Shown: in pieces, positions 26,325 through 34,317 of the stretch
How the letters are laid out: each line of letters begins with the position of its first letter
Position numbering within the stretch: the stretch's first letter is position 1
From: Deltaproteobacteria bacterium
GTDB lineage: Bacteria; UBA10199; GCA-002796325; 1-14-0-20-49-13
DNA length: 36,839 bases
NCBI GenBank assembly: GCA_016180865.1
Contig: JACPAJ010000062.1
Coordinates: 1 to 36,839 of the forward strand
Direction of reading: 5' to 3'
The notes under the pieces: generated by a model
Told to the model about the DNA's origin: nothing
Seen by the model: only the letters and a program-made list of their open reading frames with translations
Databases searched by the model: none
Program-made: the position numbers and the translations under genes

Positions 26325-26335
26325 GAGCTAATTTT

Positions 26336-27406
26336 ATGAATATTTTAAAAGATGTTCTGTCTCTGCCGACGGCGCCGTTTCATGAGGAGTTTGTTTCGGA
26401 TTATGTATCTAAATTTTGCAAAAAATTGAATGTCAGCCTGAGAAAAGATAAATATGGAAATTTAATCGCTCATTATAAGCTTGGGCAAGCTAAGCAGCCG
26501 GTTATATTGACGGCTCATATGGACCATCCGGGATTTGAAATAGCAGCGGTAAAAAACGGCCGGTTATGCACAGGGATTCTCGGAGGAATAAAGCCGGAAT
26601 ATTTTGACGGCGCCAAAGTTTGCATTATGACATCGGGCGGCATCATTAAAGGGAAAGTGGCGGGAAAACTTGGAAATAAAAAATGGCACGGGAAACATAT
26701 TTTTGAGATAAAGGCAAAAAACGGATACAAAGCAAAGTCCGGCAATTTCGGATGGTATGATATTCCGCCATTCAGAATAAGCGGAGGACTGCTATACACA
26801 AAAGGCGCCGATAATCTTGTCAGTGCGGCGGCTCTTTTGGAACTTTTGCATTATCTTAAGCGCAATAAAATCGCGGCTGACGTCAGATGCCTTTTTACCC
26901 GCGCAGAAGAAGTCGGATTTATCGGATGTGTGGCTTTTTCTAAGAGCGTCCAACTGCCTCGAAATGCGCCCATCATAGTGCTTGAATGTTCTTCCGCTTC
27001 AGCAGGAGGAGTTAAAATAGGCAGCGGGCCGGTGCTCCGGGTAGGCGATAAAATGAGCTGTTTTACTCCCGAAATAGACTGCTGGCTGAAATCGATTTCA
27101 AATGATTTGGCAAAAAAGAATAAAAAGTTCAAATTTCAGCGGGCGCTGTTGTCCGGAGGAACATGTGAGGCCAGCGTTTGGACAATTAACGGCAGGAAAG
27201 TGGGAGGGCTCGCTTTTCCGCTTGGAAATTATCACAATAACGGGCGTAAAAATTACGCGCCGGAATTTATAAGCATTTCCGATTACAAATTGATGCAAAA
27301 ACTGCTTGTGCAGATCATCAGGGCTGGTAATTATAAAGAAGCGATTAAAAAAACCGGCGCCGGCATTTTTAAAAATTATAGAGACTGGGTTTCAAAGTTG
27401 TGCTAG
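26336..27406 (+). CDS. M42-family metallopeptidase/aminopeptidase
   Basis: SLPTAPFHEEFVSDYV, ILTAHMDHPGFEI, KGADNLVSAAALLELLHYL, FTRAEEVGFIG. Confidence 0.85.
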   Translation: MNILKDVLSLPTAPFHEEFVSDYVSKFCKKLNVSLRKDKYGNLIAHYKLGQAKQPVILTAHMDHPGFEIAAVKNGRLCTGILGGIKPEYFDGAKVCIMTSGGIIKGKVAGKLGNKKWHGKHIFEIKAKNGYKAKSGNFGWYDIPPFRISGGLLYTKGADNLVSAAALLELLHYLKRNKIAADVRCLFTRAEEVGFIGCVAFSKSVQLPRNAPIIVLECSSASAGGVKIGSGPVLRVGDKMSCFTPEIDCWLKSISNDLAKKNKKFKFQRALLSGGTCEASVWTINGRKVGGLAFPLGNYHNNGRKNYAPEFISISDYKLMQKLLVQIIRAGNYKEAIKKTGAGIFKNYRDWVSKLC

Positions 27407-27418
27407 ATTGAAAATCGC

Positions 27419-27811
27419 ATGGCAAAAGAAGAATATAATCTTTTGAGAGAGGCGCTGAAAGCCAGAAGTAGAGCATATGCGCCATATTCCGGTTTTAAGG
27501 TGGGGGCGGCGCTTTTAACGGACGGCGGAAAGATTATTACGGGCTCCAATATTGAAAACGCCTCTTTCGGCCTTGCGATATGTGCGGAGAGGGTGGCTTT
27601 TGTTAAAGCCGTTTCGGAAGGGCATAAAAATTTTAAGGAGCTGCTGATTGTGACGGGCGCTTCCAAGCTTTCAACTCCGTGCGGTGCATGCCGGCAGTTT
27701 ATGTCGGAATTCAACCCGAAACTGAAAATTATTCTGGCGAATACCGGCGGAAAAACGCTTAAAACGAATCTTTCAAAGCTTTTTCCAAAACCGTTTGGCC
27801 TGAAAAAATAA
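27419..27811 (+). CDS. cdd: Cytidine deaminase
   Basis: YAPYSGFKVGAALLTDGGKIITGSNIENASFGLAICAERVAFVKAVSEG, STPCGACRQFMSEF. Confidence 0.95.
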   Translation: MAKEEYNLLREALKARSRAYAPYSGFKVGAALLTDGGKIITGSNIENASFGLAICAERVAFVKAVSEGHKNFKELLIVTGASKLSTPCGACRQFMSEFNPKLKIILANTGGKTLKTNLSKLFPKPFGLKK

Positions 27812-27875
27812 AAATTTTTTTCTTTTGTAAGCCCGCCGTATTTTAGACTAAGATTCAATTCTAAGGAGGCCCACA

Positions 27876-29045
27876 ATGAAGCTCTCAAAAATCGTTCTAA
27901 TTTCCTCTGCGTTCCTGCTTATTTTAAGCCGGCTTGCATTCGCATCGGAGGAAGCAAAACCGGCTGTCGATGAAGCAAAGCCCTTGTCAGGCTATGACAG
28001 CGGATTTTTCATCCAATCAGCCGACAATCAGTTCAAATTAAAGCTGAACGCAAATTTGCAGATGCGGTACGAATATCAGACGAGGGAAGCCGCAAGGGAT
28101 AATAATTATTTCGGCATTCCGCGCTCGCGCCTGATATTCACGGGTCATGCGTACACTTCCAAACTTACATATATGATCATGCCTGAAATGGGAGACAGCG
28201 ATACAACTCATGCAACGGACGATGTCTCCGCGAATCTTTATATGAGAGATTTGTGGTTTAATTACGCGGCAACCGAAAAAATTCAGATAAAGCTCGGCCA
28301 GTTTTTTCTGCCGCGTTCGAGGCAGGCTTACACTATAAGCCCTGCCCAGCAGTTTGGGGAATATCCGATCACGGCTTTAAATGATTTCGGCTTTACATGG
28401 GACCGCGGAATAGATTTTCACGGTTCAATAGCCAAGCTTGATTACGATGCTTATGTGACAAACGGCTCCGGCGGTAATTTGATTAATGTCAGCAAAGGGA
28501 TGAATGTCGGCACAAGGGTTGTTTATAATATTTTCGGAAAGTACGGCTATACAGAGGGAGATCTTGAAAATTCGGAAGATCCGAATCTTGCTGTCGGCGC
28601 GCATTTTTCATTCAATAACAACGACAACTTTAACAACGCCACTAACAATACCGCCGGCGACCAGTCGCCGGATTATTCGTTCGCGTCGGCCGATGTCGCT
28701 CTAAAGCAGAAAGGTCTTTCATTGGAAGGCGAATTTATGAATCTTCATAATCATGAAAACGGCGATAATAATCCGGCTGTAACAGTTCAAGCCGGCTATT
28801 TTCTGATACCTAAAAAATGGGAGGTGGCGGCCGAAATTTCGCGTATTTTCTGGGATGACGCAGATAACGATGAATCGGAGTATCAGGCAGGATCGAGCTA
28901 TTATTTTAAAGGACATAAAGTCAAGCTGCAGGGGACATACGCTTTTCTTGTAGATGAAAACGGAAATCCGGCAAATGCGGTATTTGCGGGAGATAATTCC
29001 CAGATCAACCATCGTTTCCGGCTTTTATTCGGTTTTGCCTTCTAA
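27876..29045 (+). CDS. Outer-membrane porin (phosphate-selective porin O/P-like)
   Basis: Signal peptide; GFFIQSADNQFKLKLNANLQMRYEYQ, IQIKLGQFFLPRSRQAYTISPAQQF; C-terminal ...FRLLFGFAF; RBS aaggagg. Confidence 0.82.
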   Translation: MKLSKIVLISSAFLLILSRLAFASEEAKPAVDEAKPLSGYDSGFFIQSADNQFKLKLNANLQMRYEYQTREAARDNNYFGIPRSRLIFTGHAYTSKLTYMIMPEMGDSDTTHATDDVSANLYMRDLWFNYAATEKIQIKLGQFFLPRSRQAYTISPAQQFGEYPITALNDFGFTWDRGIDFHGSIAKLDYDAYVTNGSGGNLINVSKGMNVGTRVVYNIFGKYGYTEGDLENSEDPNLAVGAHFSFNNNDNFNNATNNTAGDQSPDYSFASADVALKQKGLSLEGEFMNLHNHENGDNNPAVTVQAGYFLIPKKWEVAAEISRIFWDDADNDESEYQAGSSYYFKGHKVKLQGTYAFLVDENGNPANAVFAGDNSQINHRFRLLFGFAF

Positions 29046-32000
29046 TCTGACTATTTTTGGGTTATGTGCCGAAAATTTCGTCGGCCAGAATCCGCTTGGC
29101 TGCTTTGTTTGGTATATTGCCGAAACAGATTTTATTTCCTGTTCATACGTTTCAAGCGTTTTAATGGCCTTTTCAAGATTATCCGCATTCCATCCAAACA
29201 TTCTTCTTGTCGCCATGTTTTCCCCGATGGCATCTTTAAGATTTGCCACCGTTTTTAGAAGAAAAGGCTCGAGCCAGAATATAACAGCTGCGGGATCTTT
29301 AACTTTTCCCTGATCGACGGCATCTGTTTTAAAAAGCCAGCTGGCATCGCGATCGTTTCTTAAAAAATTATGCTGGTTTGCCTCCCAAACCTGGAATTTT
29401 CCGGAAAGTGTGGGATCTTTAAATAGTTCTCTGATTATATCGTCGGAAAACGGAGGAAGTTCATCCCTTGTAATCACGTTATAAAGATAAGCAGCGAACC
29501 TTTTTAATGTTTCGCCCGCCGCATCAGCCATTAAAGCCAAGTCATCTTCCCGGTTTTTTCTTTTAGAAACCATTGATGACACAATGTCTATGTCGTTGCC
29601 GCCAAGAAGCCGGCATTCAAGGCCGTAAATGCCAGGCATTAAAAAAGAGAGCGCGAAGCTGTTCCGGCATTCGCTTACCATGTTTGAGGCCTCGGCCGAA
29701 TCGTAAAGTCCGGCAGCCTCGCCGATTCCTATGGAGCCGACATCAAAAATCAAGGCGGCTCCGGTTGTATTTTTTAAAAGTTTTAAGCCGTAAACCGCCG
29801 AAGGCCCCAGGCGAGAAGCATAAAGAATGGCTCCGCCTGTTTCTTTTGCCACCAGTGAAGCTGCGCTGTTTCTAGCAATGTCCAAAGCAAGGTTCGGCGC
29901 TACGCGTGCCAGCACTTCTCTGGCGGAACCAAATGCGGCTCCCGTGCCTATCAGCCCGACAACTTCATTCGTATCATACGGGCCGATTTTATCTCCGATA
30001 AATTTGCCGACTTCAATGAAATCGGATGCTTTATAAACGCCGCGATACATGAGCCCGCTAATGCCGATGTTGCCGGCAAAATCTAAAAAACTTAAGGGCG
30101 CTGCCATAGGAACCGGAGCTCTGAAAGACGGAGCAATGCGCCTTGACGGAAACCATTCCCTGACACTTGCTACTCCCGCTTCCGCGCCGGTTGCAATGCC
30201 GATTGTGTCGTATCCCTGCAGGATGGCTTCAAGCTCTGTTTCAGGTTCCCCAAATATCATTTTCGTAACACCGCCGGCGCCCAAAAAAATAGCACTGCCA
30301 AGCATGGCTGAGCCGCCGATATCGCGAAAAGCCTTTGCCCCTTTTTCGGCGTATTGAATCGCTTCAGGCCGCGCATCTTCAACCGGAGTAAAGTTAGCAG
30401 CCGCATTTAATTCTGCCTCGGCGGGTATCGCTGTGCGCTTTTTCTTGGGCCCGTTTAAAGACGGAAGTTTTTTAAGGATTGCTTCCGCTTCCGGAGGAAT
30501 CGTTTCTCCCCGCGCTCTCATCCACTCAATCCATGCTTTTGCTCTTCTTGCCCTTTGCCGCTGTAGAACTTTAGGCCCCGCCGCCAGCGCGGCCTTTTCG
30601 GCTTGTGCAAGTATTTTTACTTCGATTGGAATTGAAGGCTCGGCCATTATTCTATCGTATTCCCTGATTGCTTTAAGCGGCTCAGCTGCCGCGTAACTCC
30701 TTGCTTCCTCAAGGCTCGGAGGTTTTGAAGCGCCTACTCCGCGGGCTATTATCACCTCACGCAAACGCTGTGGCATATTGCTTTTTATATATTCTTTAAG
30801 CTGTGCGCCATCTCTGACCTCTAACCATGCTTCAAGCTCTTCGTAGAGGTCAAGTGAAAGCGTTACATCGGCGGCTTTTTTCCCTATCTGCCTGCTGGCA
30901 AGCGCTTTTATGTTAGCAAGCGCTCTATTAACATCTATGCTGTAGCCGGCCACGATGGCTGTTTTTAATTCTGCAAGGAGCTTTTTGAATTGAGGCTGGT
31001 TGGTTTTGCTAAAACGCTTTGTAAATGATGCGCCAAGAAATTTAAGTTGCGCATCAAGGGTTGCTTCAATGAATAAATCGACTTCGGCTGAGTCGGCTAT
31101 GCCCAAGCGGGCCGCCAGAGCTCCGGGGTTGTTAAATTCAACGGCTAAAGCATCAAGATTTTGTTCTAAAGCAATAGACCAGTTCCTTTTTGCCAGAATT
31201 TCGGATAATTTTTTTATGGAAGTTTCCGGAGAACCATCCTCAAACATGAATTCATCTCCAAAAACCATTCTGGCAATGGATTGAAATCTATTGAAAAATC
31301 TGAAAAACGCTTCTGCCTCCGTGCTGTTTTTCAGGACATCATCAGACCTGAAATCTTTCGACAGGCTTCTTAAATGTTCGATTTCATCGGTTGTAACGGG
31401 AAAAGCCAGCGAATGGCCGTCTTTTATGCCGATACCGGTTGACCATGATGCAAACATGCCGTCGCTCGTAACATCCAGGACATCTACCGCGCCAAAACTA
31501 AAGGGGGAAATAGGATGTGGCTTTCCAACAACATGCAGCTCCATTCTTTCGCCTATTCCAAAGCCTGACGGATTAAGCCTGAATCCGTATTTGATCTTGT
31601 TTCCGCTGGGCTCCGTTACGATTATTATTATTTCGGCGGATCCCTGCATGCCGTTTATTTCGTCAAGCACGCGCGCGAACCATCTGTTTTCGCCGAGTTC
31701 GGCCTCTTCGATCATTTGCATGGCAAGATTGGTGCCCCTGATCGACTCTTCCGTTTTGTGAGACATGTCATCGAGCCTCTTTTGAAGAGCCGGATTTTTA
31801 TTAAGCAATCGCATTAAGAAAGATTCATCCTCTTTGGCGAGAGCCGTTCCGGCAGCGATCCTTTCCGCCATATCGGCCATTTTTTTTGCCAATGCAAACC
31901 TGCCGATAGCTTTTTCGGTTACCGGCTGGCCAAGCGCTATTTCATAACCGTCTATTACAACTTCTTCGGGCGCATTTCTTGACGGCGCCGACTTTACCGC

Positions 32001-32753
32001 TTCACTCAATTCTATTAAGATATCTCTGATTCCGTCAAGTTCAAGGAGCAGGCGCTGCCTTTGCATTTGCTGAAGAAATATTTTTTGGGTAATTGTAACT
32101 TTTATTGACGGCTGAGGAGCCTGTTCGCCGCTCCATTTGGCTTGCAAAATAGCGTCCCAGATATTGCTTCTTATTTGCTCGCGGCCAATGCCATAATCTC
32201 CGTCCACTTCTAAAAAAATATGATATATTTGTTCGATCGTCAGATTATATTTCTGCATCATCGCAACTACAGCATTTGCTGAAATTTCAGTCATTGCCCT
32301 ATCGCGCGCCTGAAGCGAAGAGTGATTAGGATCCTGATGGTATAAAAAGCCAAAAGCATATTTTATCGCTTTGGGGCCGGTAACATCGTGCCAGTTTTTT
32401 TGAACAACCTCGACTGCATCTGGCAAGCTTCTGCCGTAAAATTTTTCATATGTTCGGGATTCTTCTTTTGAAGGCGCTTTATTGAATAGGCGCCTTAGCC
32501 TGCTTTCGCCGGCATCCAGCGTTTTGCTTGCAAGCCTTTTGGTAAGCTGGCCGGCTAAAAGTTCGGCTGCCGATGTGGCTAATTTGATAACGAACAAAGT
32601 CAGGCCTCCGGCATGAAGGTATTTTTTCTCATCAAGAACATATTTATCTGCGGGGGGGGAGTCTAAACAGACATTTTCCTGATACGAAAGCAACAGCTCA
32701 CCGTCGATGTTTCTTTCGACCTGATTTGCTGACGAGGGCGTAACATTAACCAT
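29025..32753 (-). CDS. Large hypothetical protein (~1242 aa), no recognised domain
   Basis: Track start at 32765 is TTG; ATG at 32753 has RBS ggaggg. 21-bp convergent overlap with the porin. Confidence 0.75.
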   Translation of the reverse strand: MVNVTPSSANQVERNIDGELLLSYQENVCLDSPPADKYVLDEKKYLHAGGLTLFVIKLATSAAELLAGQLTKRLASKTLDAGESRLRRLFNKAPSKEESRTYEKFYGRSLPDAVEVVQKNWHDVTGPKAIKYAFGFLYHQDPNHSSLQARDRAMTEISANAVVAMMQKYNLTIEQIYHIFLEVDGDYGIGREQIRSNIWDAILQAKWSGEQAPQPSIKVTITQKIFLQQMQRQRLLLELDGIRDILIELSEAVKSAPSRNAPEEVVIDGYEIALGQPVTEKAIGRFALAKKMADMAERIAAGTALAKEDESFLMRLLNKNPALQKRLDDMSHKTEESIRGTNLAMQMIEEAELGENRWFARVLDEINGMQGSAEIIIIVTEPSGNKIKYGFRLNPSGFGIGERMELHVVGKPHPISPFSFGAVDVLDVTSDGMFASWSTGIGIKDGHSLAFPVTTDEIEHLRSLSKDFRSDDVLKNSTEAEAFFRFFNRFQSIARMVFGDEFMFEDGSPETSIKKLSEILAKRNWSIALEQNLDALAVEFNNPGALAARLGIADSAEVDLFIEATLDAQLKFLGASFTKRFSKTNQPQFKKLLAELKTAIVAGYSIDVNRALANIKALASRQIGKKAADVTLSLDLYEELEAWLEVRDGAQLKEYIKSNMPQRLREVIIARGVGASKPPSLEEARSYAAAEPLKAIREYDRIMAEPSIPIEVKILAQAEKAALAAGPKVLQRQRARRAKAWIEWMRARGETIPPEAEAILKKLPSLNGPKKKRTAIPAEAELNAAANFTPVEDARPEAIQYAEKGAKAFRDIGGSAMLGSAIFLGAGGVTKMIFGEPETELEAILQGYDTIGIATGAEAGVASVREWFPSRRIAPSFRAPVPMAAPLSFLDFAGNIGISGLMYRGVYKASDFIEVGKFIGDKIGPYDTNEVVGLIGTGAAFGSAREVLARVAPNLALDIARNSAASLVAKETGGAILYASRLGPSAVYGLKLLKNTTGAALIFDVGSIGIGEAAGLYDSAEASNMVSECRNSFALSFLMPGIYGLECRLLGGNDIDIVSSMVSKRKNREDDLALMADAAGETLKRFAAYLYNVITRDELPPFSDDIIRELFKDPTLSGKFQVWEANQHNFLRNDRDASWLFKTDAVDQGKVKDPAAVIFWLEPFLLKTVANLKDAIGENMATRRMFGWNADNLEKAIKTLETYEQEIKSVSAIYQTKQPSGFWPTKFSAHNPKIVRLEGKTE

Positions 32754-32994
32754 ATCACCCTCCAAAAAAACTTCTTTCAGGTACGACGGAGCAGATTAAA
32801 AGCTGTACTGAATAATCAAAGACACAATAGAATTCAAATTTGAGAAAGATTATATCTTTTTGGAAACCTATAGGCAAGTGTATTTTTATGTAATAAATGA
32901 ATAAAATAGATGTTTAGGATAACCAGCTGATTTTATTAAATAAATAATCTATAAAAAGTCAATAAAAAGTCATTGCGAGAAGCCATTGATGCCT

Positions 32995-33049
32995 GCTAAG
33001 TGTCGGACACTTAACAGCGTTTTTCCTCAATAAGTGTCCGACACTTAGC
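32995..33049. repeat. 19-bp perfect inverted repeat with nested palindromes
   Basis: gctaagtgtcggacactta (32995-33013) / taagtgtccgacacttagc (33031-33049), 17-bp loop; each arm contains the palindrome aagtgtc-g-gacactt. Confidence 0.9.
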
Positions 33050-33118
33050 AAGTGTTCACATAATATATTATGTTGCCAGATGATTGCAATTTGCGTAAGT
33101 TGCTATTTAATGGAAATC

Positions 33119-33868
33119 ATGAGTGGAAGAAAAGTTTTTATAACCGGCGGAGCGAAAAGGCTTGGAAGAGAAATTGCGTTAGCCTTTGCAAATAATGGAG
33201 CTGCGGTAGTAATTCATTATAATAAATCCAAGCAGGAGGCCGGGAAGCTTGTCGAAGAAATAGCAAGCAAAGGCAATAAAGCATGTGCTGTCAAAGCAGA
33301 CGTAAGAGTTATAAGCCAAATTGAAAATGCTGTAAATAAAGGGGCAAAGTTTCTTGGAGGGTTGGACATTCTAATCAACAATGCCGCAATTTTTTATAAA
33401 ACGCCGCTTGCCGAAACGTCTGAACCTCAATGGGATGATTTCTTGGACATTAACTGCAGAGCGCCGTTCTTTTTTGCAAAGTTCGCGGCGCCTTTTTTGA
33501 AAAAATCAGGCCATGGGAGGATTATAAATATTGCCGATACCTACGGCTTTTCGCCGGCGGCCTCTTATGTGCCGTATGGCATTTCAAAGGCCGGTGTTAT
33601 AGCTTTGACAAAGGGGCTTGCAAAAGAGCTGGCGCCGGCTGTGTTAGTGAATTGCGTATGTCCGGGGGTTGTCCGATTTCCGATTTCCGACTTCCGACCT
33701 CAGAAGTCAGAAGTCAGAGATCAGAGGTCAGAACAGATGGCACTAGGTGCAACCCTGCTTAAAAAGGAGGTAGAGGTGCAGGATGTGGTTGATGCCGTCT
33801 TGTTTCTTGTAAGGAATAATAGCATTACAGGACAAGCGGTGTCTGTGGATGGAGGGAAAAATGTATAA
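33119..33868 (+). CDS. SDR-family oxidoreductase, pteridine reductase (FolM/PTR1)-like
   Basis: VFITGGAKRLGREIALAFANNGAAVVIHYN (TGx3RxG), ILINNAAIFYKTPL, YVPYGISKAGVIALTKGLAKELAPAVLVNCVCPG. Start uncertain (33080, 33110 or 33119). Confidence 0.82.
   Translation: MSGRKVFITGGAKRLGREIALAFANNGAAVVIHYNKSKQEAGKLVEEIASKGNKACAVKADVRVISQIENAVNKGAKFLGGLDILINNAAIFYKTPLAETSEPQWDDFLDINCRAPFFFAKFAAPFLKKSGHGRIINIADTYGFSPAASYVPYGISKAGVIALTKGLAKELAPAVLVNCVCPGVVRFPISDFRPQKSEVRDQRSEQMALGATLLKKEVEVQDVVDAVLFLVRNNSITGQAVSVDGGKNV
33672..33734. repeat. Nine tandem heptamers forming two opposed arms, in frame inside the SDR gene
   Basis: tccgatt tccgatt tccgact tccgacc | tcagaag tcagaag tcagaga tcagagg tcagaac; 63 bp = 21 codons. 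Confidence 0.88.
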
Positions 33869-34262
33869 TATAACAAAAACGTTCACGCTTTGTTACGGGC
33901 ACAGGCTTTATAAAGATCCGGGAAAATGCGGGCATCTGCACGGACACACAGGACGCGCGGAAATCACGCTTTCAGGGAATGCGCTGGACAATTTAGGAAT
34001 GCTGAAAAATTTCGACGCCTTGAAAGAAAGCATAGGGCAATGGATTGATCAAAATCTTGACCATCATATGCTTTTGAATAAATCCGATCCTTTGGCAAAA
34101 ATCTTAAATGAAGCCGGGGAAAAACTTTATCTTCTGGACTCGAATCCTACCGCAGAAAATCTTGCTCAAATAATATTCAACAACGCCAAAAAGAGCGGTC
34201 TTCCGGTGAAATCCGTCACTTTCTGGGAATCTCCCACCGCAAACGCTATTTATTCGGAATAA
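33861..34262 (+). CDS. queD: 6-carboxytetrahydropterin synthase / 6-pyruvoyltetrahydropterin synthase family (QueD-like)
   Basis: MYNITKTFTLCYGHRLYKDPGKCGHLHGHTGRAEITL, LDHHMLLN, NPTAENLAQIIF, VTFWESPTANAIY; overlaps the SDR stop by 8 nt. Confidence 0.88.
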   Translation: MYNITKTFTLCYGHRLYKDPGKCGHLHGHTGRAEITLSGNALDNLGMLKNFDALKESIGQWIDQNLDHHMLLNKSDPLAKILNEAGEKLYLLDSNPTAENLAQIIFNNAKKSGLPVKSVTFWESPTANAIYSE

Positions 34263-34317
34263 AACCCGCATCATTTTTTACGCAACTTTTTTACAAATTA
34301 GCCGATAGATAGATTGT

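Noticed and set aside
29573-31761. Multiple plus-strand ORFs of 69-156 aa opposite the 1242-aa gene
   Set aside because: Antisense shadows; biased composition and no RBS.
33672-33734. Heptamer tract as a transcription terminator
   Set aside because: It lies inside an open, conserved SDR frame and lacks a T-tract.
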